NCBI GenBank assembly: GCA_964017125.1
Contig: OZ024909.1
Span: 53,304,914 to 53,368,913 of the forward strand
DNA length: 64,000 nt
Reading direction: 5' to 3'
From: Flabesymbios commensalis
Taxonomy: Eukaryota; Annelida; Polychaeta; Terebellida; Flabelligeridae
Below, one piece after another: positions 44,040 through 55,075 of the stretch (the first letter of the stretch is position 1; each line of letters opens with the position of its first letter). Position numbers and translations under genes: made by a program. The notes under the pieces are model-generated. The model ran no database searches, had not been told where the DNA came from, and saw only the letters and a program-made list of their open reading frames with translations.

Positions 44040-45352
44040 AGAAACAAGAGGACTGAAGTCCTATATCATCCCCCGCCATAAATCAGGTTTGACATTTTGC
44101 GGTCACAAATATTTAAAAAGTTTGTGGTGGCCATTTTAAATTTCAGTAAAATCACATGCACATTTCCAGATGGTGCGTGATGTGATTGTACAATGTGAAT
44201 TATTACTGATTGCAATTTTTCAGTTTTTGCGCCCACAAAAAAATATGAAGTTTATCCATGGCGGCCATTTTGAATTTCAGTAAAACCCTAAAAAAATCAC
44301 TTGCACATCGCCATATCGTGGGAAATGTGATAGTAAAATTTGAATAATTTCTGACTAAGTTTCAGAGTTTTTGCGCCCACAAAAAATTAAAGTTGATCTG
44401 TGGCGGCCATTTTGAATATCTGTAAAACCTTGAAAAAGTCACTTGCACATCTCCATATCATGGGGAATGTGATAGTAAAACAAATTAGGTTAGAGTTTTT
44501 GCAGTCACAAATATTTCAAAAGTCGACATGTGGTGGCCATTTTAAATTTCAGTAAAATCACCTGCACATTATTTCTGAAATCAATTTCTGAGTTTTTGCG
44601 CCCACAAATAATTATGAAGTTCATGCATGGCGGCGATTTTGACTTTCCGTAAAACCTCGAAAAAATCACATGCACATCTCCATATCGTGGGAAATGTGAT
44701 TGTAAAATTTGACTAATTTTCGACTTTCAGTTTTAGGAACTCAATAAAATTAAAATTGATCCGTGGCGGCCATTTTGAATTTCAGCAAAACATTAATAAA
44801 ATCACTTGCATATTGTGTGATTGTAAAATTTGAATAATTTCTGACTTTAGTTTTAACGTTTTTGCGCCCACAAAAAAATTGGAGTTGACTTCTGGCGGCC
44901 ATTTCGAATTTTGGTAACATCTTTAAAAAATCACTTGCACACCCACATGTTGCTAAGAATGTGAGGTTAAAATTAAAAATTAAAATTACCAAAACTATTT
45001 TTTAGAGTTTTTGCGCCCACCAAAAAATTGAAGTTGATCCGTAGTGGCCATTTTAAATGTCAGTCAAACCTTGAAAAAGAGGTGGGGAATGTGATATTAA
45101 AATTTGAATAATTTTTTAACTTTAAGTTTTTTTGCCCACAATTTTTTTTGAAGATGATCTCCGGCGGCCATTTTGAATTTTGGTAGCATCTTTAAAAAAC
45201 AACTAGCACATCCTCATATTGCTTGGAATGTCATGTGAAAATTTCAAAAAAAATTGACCAGTAGTTTTTGTGTTTTTGAGCCCACAAGAAAACGTGACGC
45301 CGGACGCTGGCGCGATTAAAATCCCCCTTTATACGGGCGGGGGATAAAAACA
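44040..45352. mobile_element. 1.3-kb element made of ~9 tandem units between short inverted ends
   Basis: The left end has TATCATCCCCCGCC and the right end GGGCGGGGGATAA, an inverted pair. Between them a unit of about 110-150 bp repeats: TTTTTGCGCCCACAAAAAA, then GTGGCGGCCATTTTGAAT, then TCACTTGCACATCTCCATAT. It disrupts the LINE in this arm; arm A lacks it. Confidence 0.7.
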
Positions 45353-45454
45353 TGTAAATTACATTTATGAGGTTTGTTCGCCTTTTATTAGTCTTTATGT
45401 AGATGATGCATAGGCTACTTATATCGAAGTATTTGCATGGGATTTTAATATTAA

Positions 45455-45615
45455 CCCGTTGAACACGAGATTATTAAGTACTGCACTCTTTCTGAAACGA
45501 GATTATTTTATGACGTCATAGTTATCTCATGCAATCCAGACCCGGAGATCTCCGGGCCTCGTATCTGAATGGTCTCCCTAAATTACGGAGATCTCCGGGG
45601 CTCGTCACAAACGGG
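45455..45615. mobile_element. 161-bp TTAA MITE (family 2), copy in arm B
   Basis: TTAA on both sides (45451-45454, 45616-45619). Same length and about 93 percent identical by eye to 18259-18419. Arm A shows the empty site: GATTTTATTATTAAGAAATG near 4460-4480. Confidence 0.95.
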
Positions 45616-47061
45616 TTAAGAAATGCTTACAATTATCAATATGTCGTTCTTTGTAAGTTAATTATGTATACCTGTCAGACACATTACCTCTGAGCGTGTA
45701 GAAACTAATGCTATGTCTAATTTTTCACTGTCAAAAACCATTAAATCTGTATCTGCTAAGGCGAATTCTTTATTAGGCAAAAGACGCTCAATGTCCCAGC
45801 TCCTGTTAAATTTCAACTCCATGTTTCACACAACGCAATATTCTGTAATATTGTTTACCTCTTTGGCCATCTGCGGATGCTAAAACTATTTGATTGTTAG
45901 AAAGAGTGCAGCGCCACGCTACATAAAAGTGACCCGCCACACTAAAAGGGCAGTAAGGTCAAAATTGTCAAAATTCATTTTCGAGTATATTTGATAGCCA
46001 TGCCTTTCCTGTTCCGTGAATTGAAAGAATTAAAAAATATATTTTTGTATGATTTTATGAAATTTTAAACCACCTAATTTTAGTTATGTAATCAATAAAA
46101 GTAAAATGCCGTCAAAAATAATTGTTACAATTCCGCCAGGATGCCCCTTTGGCGCGTCACAAATATTTACATAATTATAGTGACTGTAATTTGTCCAGTT
46201 ATTTCAAGCTAGATGGTTCTCTACATAGTTTAAGATTGTCCTCTTTTAAACAACGATACCTTGTTGAAATTAGAATAATAATCAAAACTACTGCCCTACA
46301 ATCTTCTTATTTTTATGGCCTAGTGTATCTGTGGAATTCTTTGCTTGCATGATATCCTTAAGGCAGTCAGTCTGTTTTCTATTTACAAATAATGTTAATG
46401 ACCTCTATTTTTCAAGATTAGCTGCAGAGAGTTTAGTGTGTACTGATGTGCTTTGTGTCGTCCTCAGTATTCTAGTAGTTTTTTTATAATATTTATAATT
46501 TTATACTTTTATATATAATTTTATGTTCTTTTTTTGCAAAAGTGTTATATATATTATGCCATGTATTTTTTCGTCCAATATATTCTAGTAGTTTTAAGAC
46601 TTGTTTACAGTTTGCATAATATACAATATTATGTTATAATTATATTTTCTGTTTTATCTCTACATGTATACAATTTTCCACATCGCAACTAAAATCTTTT
46701 TTTTTCTAATTATCGCAACTATAATCTTTTTTTTCTAATTATTGCTGTCAAGCCTATTAGAAGTCGCCTGTTGTGACCTTTTCTTAGCAGCTAAGTACAG
46801 TGTTAATGTAATTATTATGATCATAATTTATTTAGTATGTATATATTTATGTTTTTGCTGTACATGGAGCTAAATAAGTAAATAAATAAATAAAATCCCC
46901 GATAATTGAGCATTCTCGGCTGCAACAGATAAATGTCTGATGGAGCATAGTCTGTTCACCCTTAAAGAGCTAAATTATAGAATTTAATTTTTTAAAGTGG
47001 TTTAAAATTATTTATGTAATGCAACTGGCGAGGTATGTATTCTGTGAAACGCATACTTGGA

Positions 47062-47160
47062 TGCAATCATGATCTTATGCAATCATGATCTTGTATGTAC
47101 GCAATGTATCCCGTACGTACGCAATCATTATCCTGTACGTACGCAATCATTATCCCGTAT
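47062..47160 (-). repeat. 22-bp CGTACGTACG minisatellite, inverted block
   Basis: About four units of GTACGTACGCAATCATTATC, the complement of the larger block at 47272-47690; the two face each other across about 110 bases. Confidence 0.85.
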
Positions 47161-47271
47161 CAATTCATCCCTGTCCACGGCCATGGTGTGCCATAAAAGC
47201 CTCTTGATAAATCTGGACAAATGAAGAATAAACTATTCATGACTAATATACAACACGTGGTCGTATTTTAT

Positions 47272-47690
47272 CATTGCGTACGTACGGGAAAATGATTGCG
47301 TACGTACGGGATAATGATTGCGTACGTACGGGATAATGATTGCGTACATACGGGATAATGATTGCGTACGTACGGGATCATGATTGCGTACGTACGAAAT
47401 CATGATTGCGTACGTACGGGATAATGATTGCGTACGTAGGGGATAATGATTGCGTACGTACGGGATAATTATTGCGTACGTACGGGATATTGATTGTGTA
47501 CGTACAGGATAATGATTGAGTACTTACGGGATAATGATTGCGTACATAACGGATACATTGCGTACGTACGAGATCATGATTGCGTACGTAAGGGATCATT
47601 ATTGCTTACGTACGAGATCATTATTGCGTACGTACGGGATAATGATTGCGTACGTATGGGATCATTATCGCATACGTACGGGATATTGCC
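47272..47690 (+). repeat. 22-bp CGTACGTACG minisatellite, main block
   Basis: About 19 units of GCGTACGTACGGGATAATGA plus TT. Each holds a self-complementary CGTACGTACG core of alternating purine and pyrimidine, and two or three CpG sites. Absent from arm A at the matching place (between 7270 and 7440). The open frames on both strands here are repeat translation. Confidence 0.9.
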
Positions 47691-48370
47691 ATTACTTTTT
47701 TTTCTTCCTATGTTCCCTCTGGGTCTTCGTAGATACAAGTATACCAATAGAAATACATTGATGTCTGTCTAATCAGATACGACTCATACCAAACCAAACT
47801 CCAAATAAACAATTTAAAAAAAAATCCGAATTTCTATTTGAATTAAAATTACACACCCTCCCTTTGTTTCACATCACAAAAAAATGAAAACATGTATTTT
47901 TGTACATATATGGACATGGTGTGAAAAGCCTACGATTGTTACTCAGTTTTGCAATTTTGTAGGCCCATTTTATTACATTTTTTATCGGATTATAAGGAAA
48001 ACTTTTTGATTTAATATATGTATACACAGTTCACTTGTTCCAGCAAACAAAATATGTTGGCCCACTGTCTACTACGGTAGCCCGATAATATTACATTAAC
48101 CTCAGATAGGGTCAAATCCTCGTAGTTGATGTGAAGCAGTCCACAGTTATGATTTAAATGTTGGAAAGCGCTAGCCAGCAAATATGGGCGAACATTCAAT
48201 CAGCACAGAATCAACGTCATTACAATGGCTACTGGGTAACAGCTGTCTTGGTGTGACAAGTTCAAAGCATATTATTGACCCCACAAGGTTTGATACGGTA
48301 ACATGTTAGGATTATCAACACCGAGCAAAAGGTTTTGGGACGTGCGAACCGTTCACTCGCGATCTTGTTT

Positions 48371-48845
48371 TGTGGGGAGCCTCTATGACCGATAGGGCGG
48401 GGGCCCTAGGGTAGTGTTTAGCACCGCTGCCTTTCACGCCAGAGTCCGGGGTTCGGTTCCCGGTCTCGGCGGTTTGAAAGAAACAAAATTGTTTCTTCCC
48501 CATCCACGTGTGAAAGTTAGTATTGTGGAGAGCCTCCGTGACCGAGAGGTAGCGTGCTCGGCCTCAGACCGCCAGGGCTCGAATTTCGAATCCTGTGTCT
48601 GGAAAACAGTGTCATCTCAATCATCTCACCATCCTCAGGAGGTTCTCCTGGCCCAGTTTATCCTATATGTGCACAAAGGTGGCCTAAAGCCCGCTTCATT
48701 TCATTTCTATGACCGATAAGTAGCGTTTTTGGCCTCAGACCACCAACTTCCAAATTTCGAATCCTGAGATCTGGAGGGCAGTATTTATCTGATTCGTCCC
48801 ACCATCCTCACAAGGTTTATCTGGATCAGTTTAGCCTTTTATGGT
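48371..48845 (+). mobile_element. Old SINE copy split by a younger SINE
   Basis: The two halves (48371-48394 and 48719-48845) together match the arm A copy at 8172-8310. The inserted piece 48395-48705 is flanked by the 13-bp duplication TCTATGACCGATA. Confidence 0.8.
48395..48705 (+). mobile_element. Young dimeric tRNA-derived SINE, 311 bp
   Basis: Head 1: GGGTAGTGTTTAGCACC, 7-base loop TTTCACG, and GGGGTTCGGTTCCCGG. The linker holds TTGTTTCTTCCCC and TTAGTATTGTGG. Head 2: TGACCGAGAGGTAGCGTGCT and TTTCGAATCCTGTGTCTGG. Tail TTCATTTCATT. Flanks 48382-48394 and 48706-48718 are a perfect 13-bp target duplication, and arm A (near 8190) is empty. The two heads suggest two RNA polymerase III promoters in tandem. 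Confidence 0.85.
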
Positions 48846-48970
48846 ATAATGATTGACCTGTATTTTGATAAATCTCTATAATTTGTGGATCTCGTCAGCG
48901 AGATACAACGTGAAGTGGGCGGCAGTTTTAAATAAATAACTTGACGATTAAAATGTGTAACTAGTTTGAT

Positions 48971-49040
48971 TTGCAAAGCAAAAAGGCGGTATGCATGTAC
49001 TTACTTTTAAAGTAAGCAGATACTGCCTTTGGCTTTGCAG
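48971..49040. repeat. Hairpin, orthologue of 8374-8444
   Basis: TTGCAAAGCAAAAAGGCGGT and TACTGCCTTTGGCTTTGCA around a 27-base loop. Confidence 0.75.
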
Positions 49041-49335
49041 TAATTAAACTATGTTATACCTATCACGATGATTTAAAACGCGTGCCATCTCATGCCTCAG
49101 AACCAAGGGCCTGTGGTGAAAGAACCTTAATATCGGGGTGACACACGAGTATGCTGCGCCATTATCTTATGCCAGCAAACGGAAAAGATGGCACTATGGC
49201 TGATTAATTTTGGGGCTGCATAGGCGATGTTGGTTTGTCGTTGAACAAGGACGCTTTGATTGTTGTGTTAAATTTGCGGATTCTGCTCAGAGTTGCCTTG
49301 ACACTCGGTCGCCTCTTTCAATGGAATATCAGAAT

Positions 49336-49453
49336 AAGTGATATTGGCAACGACGGGGTCCATCTGACTGACTCTGGTAAAGGAAAGCTTGCCAGGCGTA
49401 TTCAATGTGAAAGCTTGGATTTTTACCGCAATATAAGCAGCCGACACATGTGA
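49336..49453 (+). CDS. LINE ORF1 remnant, end of an SGNH esterase-like domain
   Basis: The frame reads SDIGNDGVHLTDSGKGKLAR then RIQ, and stops at TGA 49451-49453. DGVHLT..G...L is the catalytic Asp/His block of SGNH (GDSL) hydrolases, which CR1-type ORF1 proteins are known to carry. The upstream part was lost by 5' truncation; codons before 49336 are host sequence. Not functional alone. Confidence 0.7.
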
Positions 49454-52400
49454 GTACAATTGCTAGTACAATTGCAGACATTAATCATTCTTTTGATAAT
49501 CGTACTTCATCTACTATTCAACGAGTAGCGAATTGCGACTCAATTTCAATAACCTCTGATAAAGATCATCACAAAATACCCAGTGTTTTAGTTAGCTCAA
49601 CAATTTTTTTTCCATATTTCAAAAAAGGCTTACGAGTGGCTTGTCACAATATAAATAGATTAATAAACAAACTTGACCAATTAAAATTATTTTTAGTCAA
49701 CGATTGTCCATCACTTGATGTATATTGTCTTAGTGAGACATTCTTAACGGAAACAATTAATGATTCATATCTCTGTATTGATGGCTACACGTTTGTTAGG
49801 AAAGATAGGTTAAACAAAAAAGGAGGTGGTTTAATAATGTATGTCCGCGAAGGCATCTCATACAAACATAGAGAGGACTTAGAAGGACCTATTGAAACTA
49901 TATGTATTGAAATCAAATATTCAAATAGATCTATTTTACTGACTTCAGTCTATCGCCCACCAAATAATGATAGTGATTCTATACAACATTGGTTATCTAA
50001 TATGGAGGAATCTATGTATAAAATTTATTCCGAAAATAAACCAACGATATTAATGGGATATATTAACATTGATATCATGTCGGACAAAAAACATAAACTT
50101 CAAGAATCTTGGATCAGCCTTACAACCAATATACAGTTAAACCAGATAATTAAAGAGCCCACGAGAGTAACAAACACCAGTGAAACTCTTATAGACCACA
50201 TTTACGTCTCTGATGATCTCCCCGTTTTATACAGCTCTCCTATTAAGTATAGTATTAGTGATCATTTCCCTGTATTTGCTGTTTTTAAAATGACGAATAT
50301 TGATTATAGCAAAAATGATGGTCGCCATAAAATCATAGCGTATCGAAAATACAATAACTTCAATTCTGCAACATTTTTGTCGGACTTACAAAACGCCCCC
50401 TGGTTAACTATCGGTGCTGAAAACATTTCAATAGATCAATATCTTCAAAGTTTTATTTCTACTTTTACTAAAATAATAGACAAACATTTACCACTGGTCA
50501 CCAAACGTATAAAACGACCAAAACAACCAGAGTGGATAACAAATAACATCTTACTAGCTATTAACAAGCGAGAAAATGCAAAGAAAAACAAAGATGAACA
50601 CAATTATAAGTATTGGAGAAATGAAGTCACAAAGTTAATACGAGATGCAAAGAAAGAATATTATTCGGAATCAATTCAACTCTACAAAAACGACCCGAAA
50701 AAATTGTCTAAGGTATTTAATGAACTTAGCAACAAATCAAACTTTTCTAACAACATTAAAACAATAACTTATGAAAACAAAACATTTACAGATGATGCTG
50801 ATATAGCAAATACTTTTAACAAGTACTTTACTAGTGTGTCTGAAAAATATCTAAATAAAGAAAAAAGTCTATCACCAAATCTGAAGAAACTGGAAGCTTT
50901 TATTTCAACGAAACTACCAAAAGGAAATATTTTTAATATACCATACATAACAGAGGATTTTGTTTATAAATTTTTGATCAGCCTTGATAATAATAAAGCG
51001 ACAGGAATCGATAATATATCATCAAAGATTATTAAAATATCAGCCCCAGTAATTACGAAACAATTAACAGACATTTGTAATCACAGTATCCGTAACAGCT
51101 GTTTTCCGTCGATCTGGAAAAAGGCAAGAGTTACACCACTTCACAAGAGAAACTCAACCGACGACCCAGAAAACTACAGACCTATATCTATTTTGCCCCT
51201 TTTGTCTAAAGTTCTTGAAAAACATGTACACAACTCATTGTACGAATTTTTTCTGGTGAATAATCTTTTATCCCCTCGACAATCAGGTTTTCGGACCAAA
51301 CATTCTTGTAAAACCGCACTCACTGAAATGACTGATAATTGGCTTAGTGCCATGTACAACAATGAATATTGCGGAGTTCTTTTTCTAGATTCATGCAAAG
51401 CTTTCGATCTAGTAGATCACACTATTCTACTTAAAAAACTAAAATTATATCAACTCGGTGAACAATCCCTTTTTTGGTTTCAATCCTACCTTTCTGATAG
51501 AAAACAGTCTGTTAAAATTAATGCGACATATTCAAGCGAAATATGCAACACACATGGCGTTCCACAAGGCTCTATATTGGGTCCCTTACTTTTCTTAATT
51601 TATATTAACGACCTTCCATTAGAAAATGCATCTGGTAAAACATCATTATTTGCAGATGATTCAACAATCACTGTCCGTGGCAAAGAAATACAATTTGTCA
51701 AGGAACATTTATCTAATGAAGCAGTAAGTACGAACAACTGGTGCTATGAAAATGGCATGGCTTTAAGCTTTGAAAAAACCAAAGCCATGTTAATTCTATC
51801 AAAAGCAAAAGAATCACGTTTAGCTGAAAATGAAATGGACATCAACATGAATATCAACGGCACACAAATAGAAAATACCAAACAAGAAAAACTCCTAGGT
51901 GTGGTTATCGATAATAACTTAACGTGGCATAGTCAAGTAAAAAAAGTTAAACAAACAATTGCTTTCAAGCTGTCTATTTTCAGGAAAATAAGACATTATT
52001 TACCTACAAAGACGCGTATTTTGTATTATAACTACTATATAAAACCACACCTACAATATTGCTGCACTATATGGGGACAATGCAACAAAACCGACATATA
52101 TTCAATAATAAAATTGCAAAAACAAGCCGCGCGCCTTATTTTGGATGCAGATAAGTATTCCCCATATAGTCCTCTATTCGATCAACTTGAATGGGAAACT
52201 TTTGATAAAATTGTTCAGGAAAAACAGGCCACAATGGTATTTAAAGCTCTAAACAACCTTACCCCTGATTATATATCTAATTTATTTAAAGCAACATGCA
52301 CAAACACAAATCATTCTTTAAGATCAAAGACAAGCAATAAGCTCCATGTATCAGCAGCTCATCACAAAAGCCTGAGGTTTAATGGTCCAAAAATATGGAA

Positions 52401-52473
52401 TTCTTTATCCGACAAAGCACGCAAAGCAACAACATTAAAAGAATTCGTACGCGAATACAAAAAACGGAAATAA
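49450..52473 (+). CDS. LINE ORF2: endonuclease plus reverse transcriptase
   Basis: 1007 codons counted from GTG 49450. AP endonuclease: residues about 60-280, with HNINR (66-70), LSETF (94-98), VYRPP and YSISDHFPVF (catalytic SDH). The usual GDFN block reads GYIN (203-206), so a metal-binding Asp is Tyr through one base change (TAT at 50059). Reverse transcriptase: ENYRPISILPLLSKV (574-588), FLDSCKAFD (645-653), [13 protein letters not shown] (703-715), FADD (734-737). C-terminal QAARLI, FKALNNLTPDYI and GPKIWNSL blocks. The frame is open from 49411, but the first in-frame ATG is at 49837, inside the endonuclease; the ORF1 stop overlaps GTG as GTGA. Copies itself by target-primed reverse transcription in the family. 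Confidence 0.93.
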   Translation: MSTIASTIADINHSFDNRTSSTIQRVANCDSISITSDKDHHKIPSVLVSSTIFFPYFKKGLRVACHNINRLINKLDQLKLFLVNDCPSLDVYCLSETFLTETINDSYLCIDGYTFVRKDRLNKKGGGLIMYVREGISYKHREDLEGPIETICIEIKYSNRSILLTSVYRPPNNDSDSIQHWLSNMEESMYKIYSENKPTILMGYINIDIMSDKKHKLQESWISLTTNIQLNQIIKEPTRVTNTSETLIDHIYVSDDLPVLYSSPIKYSISDHFPVFAVFKMTNIDYSKNDGRHKIIAYRKYNNFNSATFLSDLQNAPWLTIGAENISIDQYLQSFISTFTKIIDKHLPLVTKRIKRPKQPEWITNNILLAINKRENAKKNKDEHNYKYWRNEVTKLIRDAKKEYYSESIQLYKNDPKKLSKVFNELSNKSNFSNNIKTITYENKTFTDDADIANTFNKYFTSVSEKYLNKEKSLSPNLKKLEAFISTKLPKGNIFNIPYITEDFVYKFLISLDNNKATGIDNISSKIIKISAPVITKQLTDICNHSIRNSCFPSIWKKARVTPLHKRNSTDDPENYRPISILPLLSKVLEKHVHNSLYEFFLVNNLLSPRQSGFRTKHSCKTALTEMTDNWLSAMYNNEYCGVLFLDSCKAFDLVDHTILLKKLKLYQLGEQSLFWFQSYLSDRKQSVKINATYSSEICNTHGVPQGSILGPLLFLIYINDLPLENASGKTSLFADDSTITVRGKEIQFVKEHLSNEAVSTNNWCYENGMALSFEKTKAMLILSKAKESRLAENEMDINMNINGTQIENTKQEKLLGVVIDNNLTWHSQVKKVKQTIAFKLSIFRKIRHYLPTKTRILYYNYYIKPHLQYCCTIWGQCNKTDIYSIIKLQKQAARLILDADKYSPYSPLFDQLEWETFDKIVQEKQATMVFKALNNLTPDYISNLFKATCTNTNHSLRSKTSNKLHVSAAHHKSLRFNGPKIWNSLSDKARKATTLKEFVREYKKRK

Positions 52474-53160
52474 AAATAGTTAGAGTATAAATAACAGATT
52501 TGTAATAATTGTGTTTGAAAGTAAATATATGTTGTCTGCAATTGTGCTTTAATTGTACTCCCTAATGTAATTTATGTATGTGTGTTTGTAGTTGTCATTT
52601 TTTTTACAATGTATATACTGTATATATATATATATATATATATTTCAATACTAGATATTATTTTATAAGTCAAGTAATAGTATGAGGTTAAGTACTATTA
52701 TGAGTTATATAAATATGCCTCAATATATATGAAAAAAAAAAATGTCCATGTTTATATTATTTTTGTCAATTATTTCAATATATACACTTCAATCATGTAA
52801 ATTGTTTTACTTCAAATGATGACTTCTCATGTAGATGTTTGTAAAATTATATGTTTCTCCCAGATATATTGTCAGATTTACCATGTACACGAATTTAAAT
52901 ATATGTTATTATTACTGTTTTATATTATATAAGTAAATGGATGATACGAGTTATCTAGATATCATTATATTATTTAAATAGATGTATATCAATGTATGTT
53001 TTTTAATGTTTATGTATGAGGGCCCCACGGCGGATGAGCTATGCTCAGTGGGTTGGTACATACATGCATGTATGTTTTTAATTTTTATTGATTTTGTACG
53101 TTGTTGTATATACCTGTACCCTCGGTAAATAAAGTCTTTATTATTATTATTATTATTATT

Positions 53161-53977
53161 ATATCTCCTGCTACTGTATCTCAGTATCAGCCATGATATA
53201 CAAGGGAACACCATCCGTAGCTCTAGCTTTTTGTTACGAAAACCTGTAATATAAAACGATGCACTCACGTGAGATCTTTAAAATATAATATCACAATAAA
53301 TATTGGCTTAAATGAACTATACAAATGAACGCCGTATGAGGCTTCTAAGAACACTTTATTAAGATCTAAATGCTAAACTAAGTTCTTGATCAGTAAATGT
53401 AGAATAAGGTAACCATATTGACATATGTGACGTGTTGAACGCCATTGCAGTGTAACGTTATTGATGGTAATAACAGTTGAGTAAGAAGCAATATAATGCA
53501 GATATTAAATTAACAAAAGTAATGTTAGTTATGTGTATTATACCCTTTAAGTGTTTTGTAGGATTGTAGATCAACACCGCATATTATGTTTAATCTACTC
53601 AACAAATATTCAGATTAGTGTGAATTCGCATTTAAATTAAGTATATAATGTTTATTTATTCCGAAATATCTTTTGTTTAAGAAATTCCTCTTTAGCTACA
53701 CGCTTGTGTAAATAAAACAATTAAGTTATTTATGTATCCGTGTAAATCAAACGTTTTACACTTTTGAGTAAATACACGTATTTACTTGATTGTAAAAAAT
53801 GTATTTATATAATTATATGTGTAAATTATAAATTATACAAAATGGTATATCTAGCTCAGCGATTGAGTAATTATCAAGGCTGGCGGCAATTTGAAGTTTC
53901 CACCAATCAGATGGAGACTTTTCCATGGACAGACGCACCTGTTTAATAAATCGCTAGTTTATATATTCTCATGATTT
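53161..53977. other. 3' flank of gene B, no exon seen
   Basis: Aligns with 8695-9595 of arm A. No feature beyond shared intergenic sequence. Confidence 0.5.
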
Positions 53978-54116
53978 TCAATTATATTTAAGAATGTAGT
54001 GATTACCTGGTATTATAGTTGATATCAGCGCCGCAATCAATCCTAGTAACAGCCCGAAAGCTCCGATTGTGAAAGGATTTAATTGGTATAACAGATGTAA
54101 TCCACTGATGTCATCA
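53978..54116 (-). pseudogene. SLC5 copy B, exon 14
   Basis: [20 protein letters not shown] and the last membrane segment are intact. Read-through past the weak donor at 54007 stops after NHYILKYN at 53978. Confidence 0.8.
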
Positions 54117-54659
54117 CTTAACATGAAAACAAATACAGCAATAGATAATGTATGTCATATGTAAGGCTATGACATTAAATGTTTCCAATGTTTACTGAGT
54201 AATACCTGTTAATTAGAACCACCTTCCACATCCTATGAATGTCCCCAGACCATATTGAGTTTCCAATAGTAAGAATGACAAAATTTTTTGAACTTGTAAA
54301 AATTCAGTGACACCGCAGATTCACGGACAAACCGTTGGTTTATAATTACAATGTGCCTTTATGAAGTGACAGATACACACATCTTTATAAGGAGATAATA
54401 TTTTTATATAGGTGGAATGTACCGACATTGTACTACAATCTTCAGTCACATCGTGGTTAAAATAGGATCGTAAAATTGGGTGTGTATCGGCTCAGTTAAG
54501 CCTACAAAGTGTACAAAGTTGGTCTAAAACAATATTAATTCTTTTTTACCTTCACAGTGACATAATACTTTCTGATCAATAGTAAACAGATTTAGGTTTT
54601 GGTCACTAGGTGGCGCGATCAGTGATATTGGGTGATGATAATGATTGTTAATCACTAAC

Positions 54660-54764
54660 CTTCCCGTACCAGTCATTGACGTCATATTTAAGAAATTGAT
54701 TGAAGTAGTTTCTAATGTATATAGCACATCGTCAAATCCACGTGAAACATTCCCCGTATTAAAC
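54660..54764 (-). pseudogene. SLC5 copy B, exon 13
   Basis: 105 bases, open: [20 protein letters not shown] then SINFLNMTSMTGTG; the NFS sequon of copy A is lost (NFL). Confidence 0.85.
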
Positions 54765-54941
54765 CTGAAAAAAACAATGGTATTGTTTAGGTTAGCTATA
54801 TCATTTACTTTGTGTAAAATTACATCCTAAAAGTAGGCTTATACCCAGATAAAAAACAAATCAATCCCAAATATACTAATAAATAAACAATTCGTGAGCA
54901 ACATCCCGCGTGTCTGATAAAATACAGACGGGATACTTTAC

Positions 54942-55075
54942 CATTCGCTAGATGTCGTATTTGGACAGTTGTGTGTAGGGACAGAGAGCGCATCTGATTC
55001 TGTAGATATCATCAACGATCCCAGAGAGACCCATAATGTAAATGTCACACCAACAAGCCAACCGGTTAGAGAATT
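54942..55075 (-). pseudogene. SLC5 copy B, exon 12
   Basis: 134 bases, open: [20 protein letters not shown] onward, CPNTTSSE at the end, donor GAATG|GTAAAG. Array units begin directly upstream. Confidence 0.88.

Larger units (their letters stand above)
43925..46900 (+). mobile_element. LINE fragment, arm B, with nested insertions
   Basis: Starts with DTLFIDCSKAF (about 43965-44000; motif A FxDxxKAF), then is interrupted by a tandem-repeat element (44040-45352) and a TTAA MITE (45455-45615). It resumes with SVSKTIKSVSAKANSLLGK (about 45725) and VEIRIIIKTTALQSSYFYG, then VYLWNSL (46270-46350), a LINE C-terminus. The AT-rich tail ends in (AATA)n at 46870-46895. Orthologous to 4140-5110. Confidence 0.75.
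49336..53160 (+). mobile_element. CR1-like LINE, 5' truncated, ORF2 open
   Basis: Inserted between CAGAATA and ATATCTCC, with the uninterrupted site in arm A near 8690. It starts in the end of ORF1, carries the whole ORF2 frame without a stop, and has an AT-rich 3' region of about 680 bp with a (TA)n tract at 52617-52643. It ends in an (ATT)n tail at 53139-53160. The open frame and empty site show it is the youngest LINE in the window. Confidence 0.92.

Noticed and set aside
48395-48470. tRNA gene
   Set aside because: A and B boxes are present but the acceptor and anticodon stems pair poorly, and the sequence continues into a SINE body. The same applies to 16915-16985 and 12715-12778.
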